Below, piece after piece: positions 1-10,402 of a stretch of DNA of 40,444 nt. The DNA comes from Gnomoniopsis sp. IMI 355080. Taxonomy: Eukaryota; Ascomycota; Sordariomycetes; Diaporthales; Gnomoniaceae. The notes under the pieces are model-generated. The model did not search any database. It was not told the origin of the DNA and worked only from the letters and a program-made list of their open reading frames with translations. Every line of letters begins with the position of its first letter. Position 1 is the stretch's first letter. The stretch covers positions 1 through 40,444 of the forward strand of contig JAPEVC010000288.1 of the NCBI GenBank assembly GCA_027946555.1, written 5' to 3'. Both the position numbers and the translations under genes were made by a program.

Positions 1-564
1 CCCAAGGGTGTGTGGAGCGGAGCAGAGCAAAAAAATGCGGTTCAGGATTTCGGTAAGCTAATAAGCACGTCCGGCACGGTGGCAGGTGGTCACCCCCCAG
101 CCCAGCCTCCAGAAGGGCCCACCCCCCCTCCACAGAGCAATCCAAGCACTTTTGAGGGGGAATGGGGGGAACTTTCGTCGTGAGCCAAGCATGGGCCACC
201 GGCACGCCGTCGCATAACAATAAAACGGGTCAACATTCCACCGTTGTGGCTGAAAACGCTCACCGGCTGGAAAACGGTCGGAGCCGATCGAAGTGAGGAG
301 ACAGAAGATAGATGTTGCTCGCTTGCCGGATCATGTTGCACAACATTAGAAATTGCTTGCCATGAGTTCTCACGAGGGTGTCATAAATACAGACGGAATT
401 GATTCAAAAGCCACAACAAAAGTATTATATCCCTCATAAATACGCCCTAACTCCATCGCTATCTCCAATGCTGGCAAAGCAGAAACCCAACTCCTCCAAC
501 GTTTTGTGTAGTCTTGTCTACCTTAGGTAACTTTCCCCTTTAACCACGCCATTCCAATGCCATC
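1..564. other. Intergenic / downstream of ATG22, no gene seen
   Basis: I see no supportable gene here. The stretch contains C- and G-rich runs (about 95-175), and its open frames are short and show no family resemblance. A TACCTTAGGTA palindrome lies at 519-529, just downstream of the ATG22 stop codon. The region probably holds the ATG22 3' untranslated region and spacer. Confidence 0.5.
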
Positions 565-2841
565 CTAAGCCTCATGGCCCTCATCCTCGCGCCCACCCAG
601 CATAGCCTGGTCCTCTCCATTTTCCCTAGCAGCACTATCCACCTCCCGTTGCGTCCTCATCTCCTCAATAACCCCAACGAGCTTCTCCGCCTCCAACTTG
701 CCCCTCTCGACATCCACAAAGTAGATGAGCGGCGCCGGTAGGCCCACAAGCACAGCCAGGAACCAGAATGCCGGCCGAATCTCCCCCGTAGCCTCGATAA
801 TACTGGCCACAATGAACGGCCCAAACACACTGGAACCCTTGTCCGTAATGGCGTACAGTGCATAAAAGGCCGCCTCAGACCCCGGCGGGATCAGCTCGCC
901 GTAGACGGCTCGGCAGTAGCTACTCAGGCCGCCAAGCACGAATCCGTAGACGGCGGCGAGGGGAAACATCTCCCAAGCCTGCTGGAGGCCAACGACGCCC
1001 CACGACCGAACGAAGGGGAGATAGCCGAGTAGGCCGTAGATGGGAATGAGCTCAAAGAGACCGATGCAGGCGAGGAGCGTTTGGTGCGGCTTGAGGGTGA
1101 AGTGGCGAGAGATCCAAGACCACGAGAGGGCACCGGCGATGCCGGTTGTGGTGGAGATGACGCTGATGAGACCGAGCGCCCAGGACTCCATGCTGAGCGA
1201 GGTCTTTGCGAATAGGATGGCCGTAGACGAGGTCGTCGCAATGGCGTCGGACAAAAGGAACCAGGCCGCTAGGAATAGAATAATGTCCACCAGTCGCCGT
1301 GCCAGCTTGACGGTCTTGTATAGGGACTTCCATGCGAACGCCGTGTACGACATCAGCGCCCTGATGCCTGTGTAATTCTTTCCTGCGGGCAAGGGCGGCC
1401 CTGGTCGTGGACGGAGCCAGTACGCCGCCGGAATGGTGAATATCGCCCACCATGCTCCGATCATGAGTAGCACGACTCGTAGGGACCAGGTGGTGCTCTT
1501 CATCTGGATCAGAACAACGATGGCAATACACTGCACGAAAAGTCCTGCTGCATAGCCAATTCCAATTCCTTTGGCGGAGATCTCTGTCGACAATTTGAGC
1601 TCCAGCGAGGTCTGGTCCTGGTGTGTCAAGACCTTGGACAGCGGAATTTGGGCCTCGTCTTGCAGCAATGCGGTCGTCGAGTTGTTATTGGGAAGGCTTT
1701 CTGAATCCGCCGCCCCGACCGGTGAGTCCTCTAGGCGCTGGGAGTCGCCATTCGCTGTGGACAAGTCGGGCGTTAACAGTCCCTCTGCAAAAAGCACTCT
1801 CGGATGGTTCCGGACCAGCAGAGGCAGAAACGAGTTTAGCAGCACAAACGAGGCGCCAAAGGCCACGTTCGAAATGATTGCGAGTACAGCGCCAAAAATA
1901 TAGAGGTTCTTGGAAATAAAAATGTAGAGCATGACAGAAGAGCTGCCAATCCATGCAAAGCCTAGAAGAAGCTTCTTGCGGTATTGACCGTGGTCTGCGG
2001 CGGAGCTGATGCTGACGACCAGTAGTGCCTGAACCAGCACGCTGATACTGAACGTGTACATGGCAAAACTGGCCGTGTTGATCTCCATGCCCAGGACGTG
2101 CACGACGCACTGTTTCGCTTCGCTGCTGATTTTATCATTGCTGGGCCCGCAGGGCTTGCCATTCTTCAACAGCGTTCCGTTCTCTCGTGCCAAACTCTCA
2201 AGCAGAATGGGAATGAATGAACCTGAACAATGTTAGACAACAAGTACCGTAGTAAGTGTCTTTGAGACCTCATCAAGATGCTTGAGATCCGGGAATGGTG
2301 CATGAAATGTAGTCCATACCAATTGCTATGACCCAAGTCAGTTGACATCTTCACTCACACCTGTGGACAGGATAACTAACCGCAAATAACATAAGTCTCA
2401 GCTGCGAAAGCATACATGTACCAACCTCTCAACTCCTTCACACTCGTCGCTGCCATCCGGTCGTTTTGTCAGTATCGCTTCAGCACAATACGATCGAAAC
2501 AGCTCCCAAACTAGAGTGTACTAACGTCTAGTATCCTCGCCGGGATATCGCACCGGCGTGCCAATGCTGTTTGTTCTATTCTGAGTTGACATGGTGTCGG
2601 TATCGCTCCCGGTCTCATCATCAGACAACGCCGATGCCGAGGTGTTTGAAAGTTCGTCGTCGGCCTCCAAAGCTGAGCCGTAGGACAGTCCAGACGGGAA
2701 GCGTGGCAAGAAAGGCGCCCGCGGAGGAGGAGGTTGTAGTAGTTGTTGTTGTTGTTGTTGGTGGTGCTGGTGTGGTTGGTTCTGTGGATGATGAGAGCTG
2801 GCGGAATGGGGTCCATTTTGTGGAACGTGGGCCGTCATCAT
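565..2841 (-). CDS. ATG22: Autophagy-related protein 22 (vacuolar amino-acid effluxer)
   Basis: Three exons on the minus strand: 2841-2526, 2449-2381 and 2222-565, giving about 680 residues. In the Atg22 family this vacuolar-membrane transporter of the major facilitator type exports amino acids recovered by autophagy. Residues 1-100 are hydrophilic, with an H/Q-rich stretch. The family's entry motif YPGEDTRPTS...KELRGWYMYAFAAETYVICG is rebuilt across the first junction (about 99-129), followed by SFIP.LLE.LARENG. Roughly a dozen hydrophobic segments follow, with a long hydrophilic loop between the early segments (about 270-340) and an acidic tail. The start chosen is the first of two tandem ATGs at 2841. 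A (CA)n repeat ends about 20 nt upstream of it. Introns are 76 and 158 nt. The second junction drops two residues compared with the ICG(V/I)GSFIP form I recall for the family, so that boundary is the least certain part. Confidence 0.93.
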
Positions 2842-2861
2842 GGGGCCCCGTGCGGTTGCAG

Positions 2862-2881
2862 GTGTGTGTGTGTGTGTGTGT
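2862..2881. repeat. (GT)n/(CA)n microsatellite beside the ATG22 start
   Basis: About ten GT dinucleotides on the plus strand (CA on the ATG22 sense strand). They end some 20 nt upstream of the ATG22 initiator codon, so they probably sit in its 5' leader or core promoter. Confidence 0.9.
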
Positions 2882-4134
2882 CGACGCTGACCAGTGCCCC
2901 AAGTTTTATTGCCTACTGCAGCTAGAGGCTACCTATTCTTAGAAAAGGCACGGGCAGACATTGGCGTCTGCCGGTGCGACATCAGGTCCAGATCCAAATC
3001 CCACGGGGGATGACGGGCGCTGTAAGCCGGGTCCCTCTGTAGCGTCTAAAATTATTAGTTCAAGGTCTCTTTCTCAGGGTTCCGGATCCAGAACTTTAGA
3101 TCCAGAAACTGCAGCGTTTGAGCGCGAAGTGGCCGCTGCGCTGTGGGCCTGTTTCACTTTGTGTTGGAATCCGAAGCAAAGCTGACATACGAATCGGCAT
3201 TGAAGTCTGTGTATTTATGGTCTGCGGTGGGCATGGAAAGAGAAGAAGAGAAGAGAGAGATGAACAAGACGTGAATCCGAATCCGAATCCCGAAATGGGG
3301 CTATAATGGCTGGTTACAACAATATCTATTTATCCAAGGAAGTCAGTTATGGCCTCTTCGTGACGATTCGCAGCCAATACAGCAGACCCCTGCTCGTGCT
3401 ATAGTACCTAGGTAGGCAGTCGACAGGGACAATCTGGACCCCGAATTCGGTCAGTGTCTATGCCTACCAACCGTTTGGATGTGACAGCCTACCAACTGAG
3501 ACCTCCCCAAAACCTAATTAATCATATGATACGACATTTTTCACTCTGCTCAAGTTCACATGACAGGAGACTTCATTGCAAATAATGCAATAACATCACA
3601 TCCTACAAGTCCCGTGTGCGGGGAATAAGGTGCTCGCAACAAAACCACATTTTTAGTAGTGACTTGCCCATTCTTACACTGGTAATTGCCAGACTTGGGA
3701 CTGTAACTAGACCGCTGCGCGCCTTGAGACTACCGACCCCGTCAACGTCGAGAGATGCGGAACTCGTTTGTAGGCTGGTCCTTCGTCGAACATTCATCCC
3801 ACAGCTTGTCAGAGGCAACGTCGTTTACCGAGGAGGACCGGAAAACCCCTCCACTGCTTGCCGAAGTATAATGCGCTGAAGGGGAGGGACCGTCGTGACC
3901 TCCCATGATATCGGACCCTCAACGTAGATCTAGAAACGTCTGTAGATCACCGTTTCATTCAAAAAGAACTCTGCCAAACTTCATCAGGAAAACTGCCCCA
4001 CGGCAAGGGGCTGATATTATTACTGTTGAAACTCTAATAAAACCCATCACCTCCTTCAACCAACCACCGCCATTATTACCATACACCACAAGTCCATCGT
4101 CCCGTCGTTTCTCCACAAGGCTCTCCGTCTAGGC
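2882..4134. other. Intergenic between ATG22 and the DUF3602 gene
   Basis: No gene could be supported. This holds the ATG22 promoter and the 3' flank of the DUF3602 gene. Visible elements are three tandem GAATCC units at 3273-3290 and a perfect TACCTAGGTA palindrome at 3405-3414. Open frames (for example 2961-3185 and 3616-3879 on plus) are short, low in family likeness and lack splice partners. Confidence 0.5.
3405..3414. repeat. TACCTAGGTA palindromic microrepeat
   Basis: A perfect 10-bp palindrome in intergenic DNA. It is one of a dispersed set; exact or close copies occur at 519-529, 5081-5090, 14516-14525, 15563-15572, 22141-22150 and 36080-36096. Confidence 0.7.
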
Positions 4135-4809
4135 TCACTTCTTGAAAATCCCCGTAACCTTCGCCTTCAACTTATCCGCCAGCCCCTTCGGACTTTCCTT
4201 GTGTCCCGCAGCCGCAGCCGCGTCCTTGTGGCCGCCCTCTGCATGGTGCTCATTCCCAGCGCCGCCGCGCCCGACGTGATAATCCGCATTCTCCATCGAC
4301 GGCCGCACCGCCTCGGGGGGCACAACCTCCTTGTCTGTCCGGGGCGCCTCGGCGTTCTTGTCGACAATGTTTGCGGCGCCTATATGATAACACACACGCA
4401 AATGTCAGCCATCTTTTCTTTCCGCGCACTACTGGAAAATAAAGCGAATCCTAGGCCTGGCAAAGCTTTTAAGCCCAACCGGTTATCAAGGGAGCCCTCG
4501 GCGCGTGCCTTGGGTAAGGCGTCGCTTATCAGCCGCAATCTGGCGCGAGGCGCGGGAATGGCGCCATGGAACAACAAGAGATAAGAGGCCTGGGTACACA
4601 GTGGAACTTTGGCTTTTGCTTTGGACCTCCTCGGCCTCTTCTGCCTCTCACGTGCGAGTGTCTGACTGCATAAGCTTACCTCCACGCCCGGTTGAAATGC
4701 CCGTGCCCTCCTCGCCAGCGCGCACAATCTCTGCGTCGGTGTATTTGGTGTCGTCAGGGTTGATGTTGCCAGCGCCACCGCGGCCGTGCGAAACCTCAGG
4801 TGCGCTCAT
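4135..4809 (-). CDS. DUF3602 (Par32-like) small glycine-rich phosphoprotein
   Basis: Two exons, 4809-4680 and 4379-4135, separated by a 300-nt intron (donor GTAAGC, acceptor ATATAG), encode about 124 residues beginning MSAPEVSHGRGGAGNINPDD. The signature is a repeated GRGGAGN-type motif. It appears near residue 9, again as GRGGAAN across the splice junction, and once more as GRGGAGNEHH in the second exon. This pattern defines the fungal DUF3602 family, which includes yeast Par32, a phosphoprotein linked to ammonium-transporter control under TOR signalling. The C-terminus is lysine-rich with an amphipathic look (LADKLKAKVTGIFKK). No catalytic residues or membrane segments are visible, so the exact function here is unknown. 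The intron is the longest in the window and carries a CACGTG site at 4649-4654. Confidence 0.88.
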
Positions 4810-5847
4810 TATTCGTTCTGATGGCCCAAGTGGAGTTTTGTCTGCGTACAGTGGATGGTGTGAGGATAATCGTTCATTTATTCTTGCTGGAAGAACGGAG
4901 GGGAACTTACGCGAACTGTTCAGAAATCTGTGGAATCACAAGCGGTGTCGTTATTCTCATTGGTGAGGAAATAGGTAAGAAGAATCTATGTGAACAATTT
5001 GTAGGTAAGGCGAATGGATGGTGTGGTTACATTTGTACTGTCCCAACTGCATGGCAAACAACCTTGGAAGTTGCCCAGCCACCTTAGGTAAAGGCTACCT
5101 ACTTGGGTAGCACCTTTTCGGATCCAACCAGATCTGTAATTTCAGCATCGTGCATATCACTGGCAGGCGCGGCAGCTATTTAGCTTATAAAGTGACTACA
5201 AAACTACGTATTAGCCCCAGGACGTAGATAGATACAATATTATCCGGGACAAACAGTAATTACGTCATTCCGCAAAAAGGCAAGCCGTGGGGTGATGGAC
5301 AACTAACTACTGACTTCCTTCTAACGTCCTCGAAAGATAAGATGAACCCCCCTCGCCGATCCACGGAGGCAGGGGGCTGCTTGGCGCAACATGCTCCTCG
5401 TGTGTTCCATAGTGGTCGTGAAGGAACGACGAAGGCACTTATCGTTTATCTCATGAGCCTCTCCCAACCGGGATTCAGACCTTTAGTCACTTTCTATTCT
5501 TTTTATCCCATGCGGGACTCTAACGTGACCTCTCCTGTTCTAGTCTACCCTCTTTCATTACCCCTTTCTTTACCAACCAAACAGAAACAGACTAGTAAAT
5601 CTTGATTTCGTACCAAAGTAACGCCCTTCTCTAATGCTTGCTCCGTTGTCCCGCATCATGCTCTCGAGATCGTACCAAACAGCCAGTACCATAGAGTAAG
5701 CGAGTCGCATAACTGCAATCGAACAAATCTTGACAAGGCGTGGGCCTCAACACATTCCCAGTCCTCTCAAACACCTTGGAACATTGCAAGTCCACCGGCC
5801 AAGACATGGACGTAAACCACCAGAAAGCAAAACCATCGCGGAAGTCG
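4810..5847. other. Intergenic between the DUF3602 and Fun30 genes
   Basis: No supportable gene. It should contain the DUF3602 promoter and the Fun30 3' untranslated region. Palindromic microrepeats of the ACCTTAGGTA kind occur at 5081-5110. The open frame at 5342-5605 shows no recognisable domain. Confidence 0.5.
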
Positions 5848-8800
5848 CTAGACGTCGCTCTTCGGGGGCGTAATGTAACCCTCAGTCGAGCCACCGCCCT
5901 CGCCCTTGAGCAGCTGTTTGGTAACCTCAGCCACCAAGCCTGCATCCTTGTCATCACTGATGTCCTCGTTGAAGCCTGTGATGTGACCAGCGAGCTCGAG
6001 CTTTTTCTGGCAAGCTTTGTAAATGAGCTCGTCGATAGTGCCCTTGGTGATGAAACGTATGACCTCGACCTCCTTCTCCTGACCCAAACGGTGGGCACGG
6101 TTCTCTGCCTGCACATCCTGCTGCGGGTTGTCGGACTGATCGAAGATGACGATCTTATTCGCTCCGGTAAGATTTATCCCCATACCTCCAGCGACGGTCG
6201 TCAGGAGGAAGACCGGAATTGACTTGTCCTCCTGAAATTCGTCCACAAACTTCTGGCGGTCGAGGACCGGAGTACGGCCTTCGATGAGGCGATAGTTTAT
6301 GCCCTCCTTATGAAGGCATTCCTCCAGGATGTCCAAGACTGCTTCAAATCGCGAGAAGACAAGTACGCGGTCTCCGGTCTTCTGGTATTCTCTGATCAGT
6401 TCGAGGAGCTTTTGGACCTTGCCGCTCTCGAATTCCGCGCCCTCATGACAGTCGAATTGCCGTAGACACTTGTAGTCTCTGCACCAGAGATGAAGCTTGA
6501 AATCAGAACCATCCTTCAACTCCGCGATCAGATGTTTGAGACTAGGCTGTTGCAGCTCCTCCGGGCCCACGCGGTCCATGAGAATCCTAGCCATCTTCTC
6601 ACACTTCTCGTCGTCAAAGGATCTGCGGAACAACATGGGATGAGTAGCCGCCTTGCGCAACTGCACCCAAGGATTGTTCTTGTCGTTCTTCCGTCCACCC
6701 GAATCTACACGACCACCGAGGAATGCTTGGCAGGAGTCGGCGGAAGTGATGTCGTACTGCGCTTTTTGCCTGGGAAGCATGTCGCAATAGATAATCTTGC
6801 GGGTCTTCGGCGGTAGCATCGAAAGGACTTGGTCTTTCTTCCGTTGCAGAATGAACGGCTCAAGGATACTCCTCGCGCGCTGAATGCGATCACTCAAGAG
6901 CGTCGCGCCTTCGCTGACCTCCTTCAAAGAGGCCTTCTGGGAGAAGAGCTGCTCGATGGTTTCCTGGTCGCGAGTGAAGAACTGTGGAGAGACGAAACTG
7001 AGGAGGGACATCATTTCCATAATGTTGTTCTGGATAGGTGTGCCAGTGATTAAAAGCTTCCAATTCGCATTAATGCGAATGAGTTCCTTGTACTTCAAGG
7101 TCTGCGAATTCTTGAGTTGGTGACCCTCGTCGAAGACGGCAGCATTGATTCCGATCTTATTCATCCAGCTAGTGTCTCTTGATCGGCTCATCTGAGTGTA
7201 CGACGTGAGAATAACGTCATACTCGTCGTCGCCAGCATCCAATATCTCTCGTGCCAGCTCGTCCCGATCCATGGGGCTGCCAGAGTATTTGATAACCGTC
7301 AAACCTGGAGCAAATTTGACAAACTCGTTCTGCCAGTTGTCAAGTACAGAGGGAGGTACGACAACCAGATTGGGGCCGGCTTTGGAGTCAAGCAGTCCGT
7401 CCTTGCGGACCTGGACCAGGAGGGCCATGAAGGCAATGGTTTGACAGGTTTTTCCGAGACCCATGTCGTCAGCCAATATCCCGCCAACACCACGTTTGTA
7501 GAGCTCCCACATCCAGTTCATTCCAAACAGTTGGTATTCGTACAGGTTGCTCTTCACGAGTTCGGGCTCCTTTGGGAATGGGAGTACAGTGCTCATCGCA
7601 TTGGCGTGGGTCGTCTTCATTTTCCCGAGCTTGTTCATCTTCCAACTACCCATCTTGGCATTGATGGCCATGCCTTGCCCATCGCATACTTGGATGATGC
7701 GATCGATGGCATCAAGTCGCTTCACATGCTGGTACAAATTTTCAAAGACATCCTCGCCTAAGTCGACCTTGGTCTTCTTCCTGCTCGTAGTTTTGAACTT
7801 GTGAATAGCTTTCAGTTGAGCAATGGTATGGAATGGGCGCTTATTCAGAAGATACTTGGCGTCGTCTTTCGAAATTTTTGCATTGGCTGCCAAGTCCTCC
7901 ACCGTGCAGGATCCAAGGTACTGCAGGATCTTAGACACGCGCTTCGCTCCTACCACTGGGGCGTCGGTTGTCTTATTGGGGCGCGATGCGGTCTTATTCT
8001 CAGTATCAGTAGCATCAGCCTCGGATTCAGACTTAGAGTCGTATGCGCCGCCATCGCTCTTATCATTGGAGGCAGATTGCTCCTCATCGTCCGTAGAGTC
8101 GACGAGGCTGATGAGCGGCACGACTGAGGAGCCAAGGTTTCCCTTTCGGATCAGACGTCGACGCTTGGTAGGAGCCGGGGATGGGCTTCGCGACTTGGGT
8201 GTTCGAGACGAAGTTTCCGGGCCTGTGGTCAGGTGGCCTTTTGACAACAGACGGCTGCGTGTGGGCTCTGTAGCGGGCGAAGAGGAGGGCGCATTGGCGG
8301 AGCTTCTATTCTTTACCATGTATTGGTACGCAGCTTCCATATCACCGTTCTTTAGCTTGATGGCCCTAGCATAATGCAAGAGATGAATGGACTTGTCGCT
8401 GAATCTCCTCGAAAGCTTCTTGGCCTTCAACTGAGTGCCCGGGTCGTATCTCTCCTCAAATTCACGGGTGAGCTTCATGGCCATGGTGATGGGTGCAGAA
8501 GTCTGGCGGGGCTGGAATGACGAGCGTTGGATATCACCCCGGGTCTCTCGTTCCGGACTAGAAGAGTCGGGACGGATTGGAAATTTGGGGCCCGAGTTGA
8601 GTTCATCGCTCGAGGCGCTCATCTTCCGTTTCAAAGGGGGGGACTCATTGGCGGCACGGGAGATGATGGACTTGTTGTTGAAGACGGTGGGTTTTTGGAA
8701 AGCAGTCCCAGCCGGTGCGAGGGCGGACATGCCTCCAAGTATGCGCTGCCGTTGTTGTTGTGCCGGTTTTTGAAAGGGTGGAGATGATTTGAAGGGTGAA

Positions 8801-9162
8801 GACCTAGGCACCTCGATCTTGTTTGGTGATGAAGAGCTGATGCTCTTGACAGAGCCGTCGCTCCGAGAAGGAGAAATCTCTGTGCTCGCGTGACCCAGAC
8901 CAACGATTGGGCGATTGGTAATCTGGGTTGGCTGTGTGCCGGTCTTGGAGACGTTCTGCGAAGCGCTCAGAGTGGGTCGGTTGACGACTTGGGTGGGTTG
9001 TGTGAAGTACGGAGACGGACTGAGTGAGGCATCCGTGGCCAGGTCGTCATCGTCATCGAACGAGATAGGATTTTTCTGAGTACCATGGCTCGCGGAGGCC
9101 ATTTTGGCGCCATCTCTACCTGGTCGCGCAGGCGAGGTGAACGGTGACGAAGAAAACGACAT
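5848..9162 (-). CDS. FUN30: SNF2-family ATP-dependent chromatin remodeler, Fun30/SMARCAD1 type
   Basis: A single-exon gene of 1104 residues. Fun30/Fft3/SMARCAD1 remodelers use ATP to slide or exchange histones in nuclear chromatin, acting in heterochromatin silencing and DNA end resection. Residues 1-240 are disordered and serine/proline-rich. A CUE-like helical stretch (RRFSDKSIHLLHYARAIKLK) lies near 252-285, and an acidic serine-rich linker near 355-395. The Snf2 ATPase core follows: Walker A DDMGLGKT at 565-572, a DEGH motif II at 678-681 (the Fun30-class variant of DEAH), TGTPIQN at 706-712, a helicase C domain from about 910, TTVAGGMGINLTG at 988-1000 and the arginine-finger motif QAENRAHRLGQ at 1018-1028. 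All key motifs are intact. Length and domain order match the family. The ATG at 9162 is the first in frame and is followed by a plausible disordered N-terminus. Confidence 0.96.
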   Translation of the reverse strand: MSFSSSPFTSPARPGRDGAKMASASHGTQKNPISFDDDDDLATDASLSPSPYFTQPTQVVNRPTLSASQNVSKTGTQPTQITNRPIVGLGHASTEISPSRSDGSVKSISSSSPNKIEVPRSSPFKSSPPFQKPAQQQRQRILGGMSALAPAGTAFQKPTVFNNKSIISRAANESPPLKRKMSASSDELNSGPKFPIRPDSSSPERETRGDIQRSSFQPRQTSAPITMAMKLTREFEERYDPGTQLKAKKLSRRFSDKSIHLLHYARAIKLKNGDMEAAYQYMVKNRSSANAPSSSPATEPTRSRLLSKGHLTTGPETSSRTPKSRSPSPAPTKRRRLIRKGNLGSSVVPLISLVDSTDDEEQSASNDKSDGGAYDSKSESEADATDTENKTASRPNKTTDAPVVGAKRVSKILQYLGSCTVEDLAANAKISKDDAKYLLNKRPFHTIAQLKAIHKFKTTSRKKTKVDLGEDVFENLYQHVKRLDAIDRIIQVCDGQGMAINAKMGSWKMNKLGKMKTTHANAMSTVLPFPKEPELVKSNLYEYQLFGMNWMWELYKRGVGGILADDMGLGKTCQTIAFMALLVQVRKDGLLDSKAGPNLVVVPPSVLDNWQNEFVKFAPGLTVIKYSGSPMDRDELAREILDAGDDEYDVILTSYTQMSRSRDTSWMNKIGINAAVFDEGHQLKNSQTLKYKELIRINANWKLLITGTPIQNNIMEMMSLLSFVSPQFFTRDQETIEQLFSQKASLKEVSEGATLLSDRIQRARSILEPFILQRKKDQVLSMLPPKTRKIIYCDMLPRQKAQYDITSADSCQAFLGGRVDSGGRKNDKNNPWVQLRKAATHPMLFRRSFDDEKCEKMARILMDRVGPEELQQPSLKHLIAELKDGSDFKLHLWCRDYKCLRQFDCHEGAEFESGKVQKLLELIREYQKTGDRVLVFSRFEAVLDILEECLHKEGINYRLIEGRTPVLDRQKFVDEFQEDKSIPVFLLTTVAGGMGINLTGANKIVIFDQSDNPQQDVQAENRAHRLGQEKEVEVIRFITKGTIDELIYKACQKKLELAGHITGFNEDISDDKDAGLVAEVTKQLLKGEGGGSTEGYITPPKSDV

Positions 9163-10402
9163 TATGCTCCGTCAAAATGGCCAGAGCAGAGACAAAACGG
9201 GAGGGCGCTTGCGGATGGAGTTGTGCCGCAGGACTCCAAGAGAAGTGTACAAGTAGTAGGTAAATCAGAAAGAGAGGGATTCTGGATGAGACTTGGTGCA
9301 AAGCAAATGTGCTGTATACTTAGGTGGATTCGAGTAAGGTGAGGTCGAGGTGAGGTGAGGTGGGCAAACTGGAAAGTGGATTGAAAAGTGTTCGGCGAGG
9401 CAAGCCCCGAGACCTAGTCCGTAAATGAGATGGGAGACAGTTCGCGATAAAAGTAAACAAAGTGCCCTTGCGGATAGGGCATTGAGTCCTGAAGATGAAG
9501 TGGGTTGGACAGCCTGCTTTAATTGTTTTGGAAGTGAAGGGTTGGAGTCGAGGTCGAAGTAGAAGAAGACCGGCGTCGTCGACGTGAAGGGCGGGACGCC
9601 GTCTGTTCTCCACAATTTTAATTTGGAACAGGGGCCCCGGGAGGCGCGACCGCGTCTTTAAAGCATCCTGGTTTCGCGCTTCCACGTGAACAATGGCTGC
9701 GTTAGAGATCGCTTCAATGAACAAGTCAGGCCGATTACATGTTTTGTCGGTCAAAGTCTTACTCTAGATATGATGAGGCAGATGTTGGTCTTTGGAAGAT
9801 TTTCCAATCGGATTTTACCGAAGGGAGTTGGAGGATAGCAGCACTCATGAAGATCCTATGCCGACCTGAGTTTATAGACACCTGGCGTCCCCAAACTGCA
9901 TAGCTACGCCATTGCTAGAAGGGAATTCATATCAGCTTCTTATAAGCATTCAATATATGTGTTTATTTGTTGGGAACTACTTAAAACGTAGTTTCTATGT
10001 CTACCACATCTTGGGATTTATCGGATGTATCAAGCTTATGGGAGGTGTATCCGCCGCATTTGCAGTATATCGTGCAACCCTGAATTGTTAGCGACGGGAA
10101 CTATCCTTCCAGGCCGTCCAACTCATGACACCTCTCACCTCACCTCTCAAAAACGTCCTTCGCCTTCCCTCTTGATCTGCCTTGCAAGCTCTTCATATAT
10201 CCGTTTTGGACAACAACTCACTCCCACAGTTACTGTCAGGCTTCTTGTAATAAGCTGGTCCAATCCATTCAAAGAGGATAGCTCCGACTTGATCATACTC
10301 AACTATCAAAAGCTGGCGAATATCCTGCCTCATCAGCCTCATCACCCAAATCCGCACCCACCATACCTGCCTCCTGCGCAACGCCAGACCCAAGACTTCA
10401 AA
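9163..10402. promoter_or_regulatory. Divergent promoter region of FUN30 and VMA21
   Basis: A 1.24 kb gap between two divergently transcribed genes, so it must hold both promoters and leaders. A CACGTG E-box lies at 9683-9688, and CT-rich runs such as CACCTCTCACCTCACC lie near 10131-10146, ahead of VMA21. The long minus-strand frames at 9265-9754 use non-ATG starts or have no family likeness, so I treat them as leader sequence. Confidence 0.5.

Noticed and set aside
9265..9754. Minus-strand frames upstream of FUN30 as extra 5' exons
   Set aside because: The Fun30 N-terminus is complete from 9162, no matching donor/acceptor pair is needed, and the longer frame opens with TTG rather than ATG.
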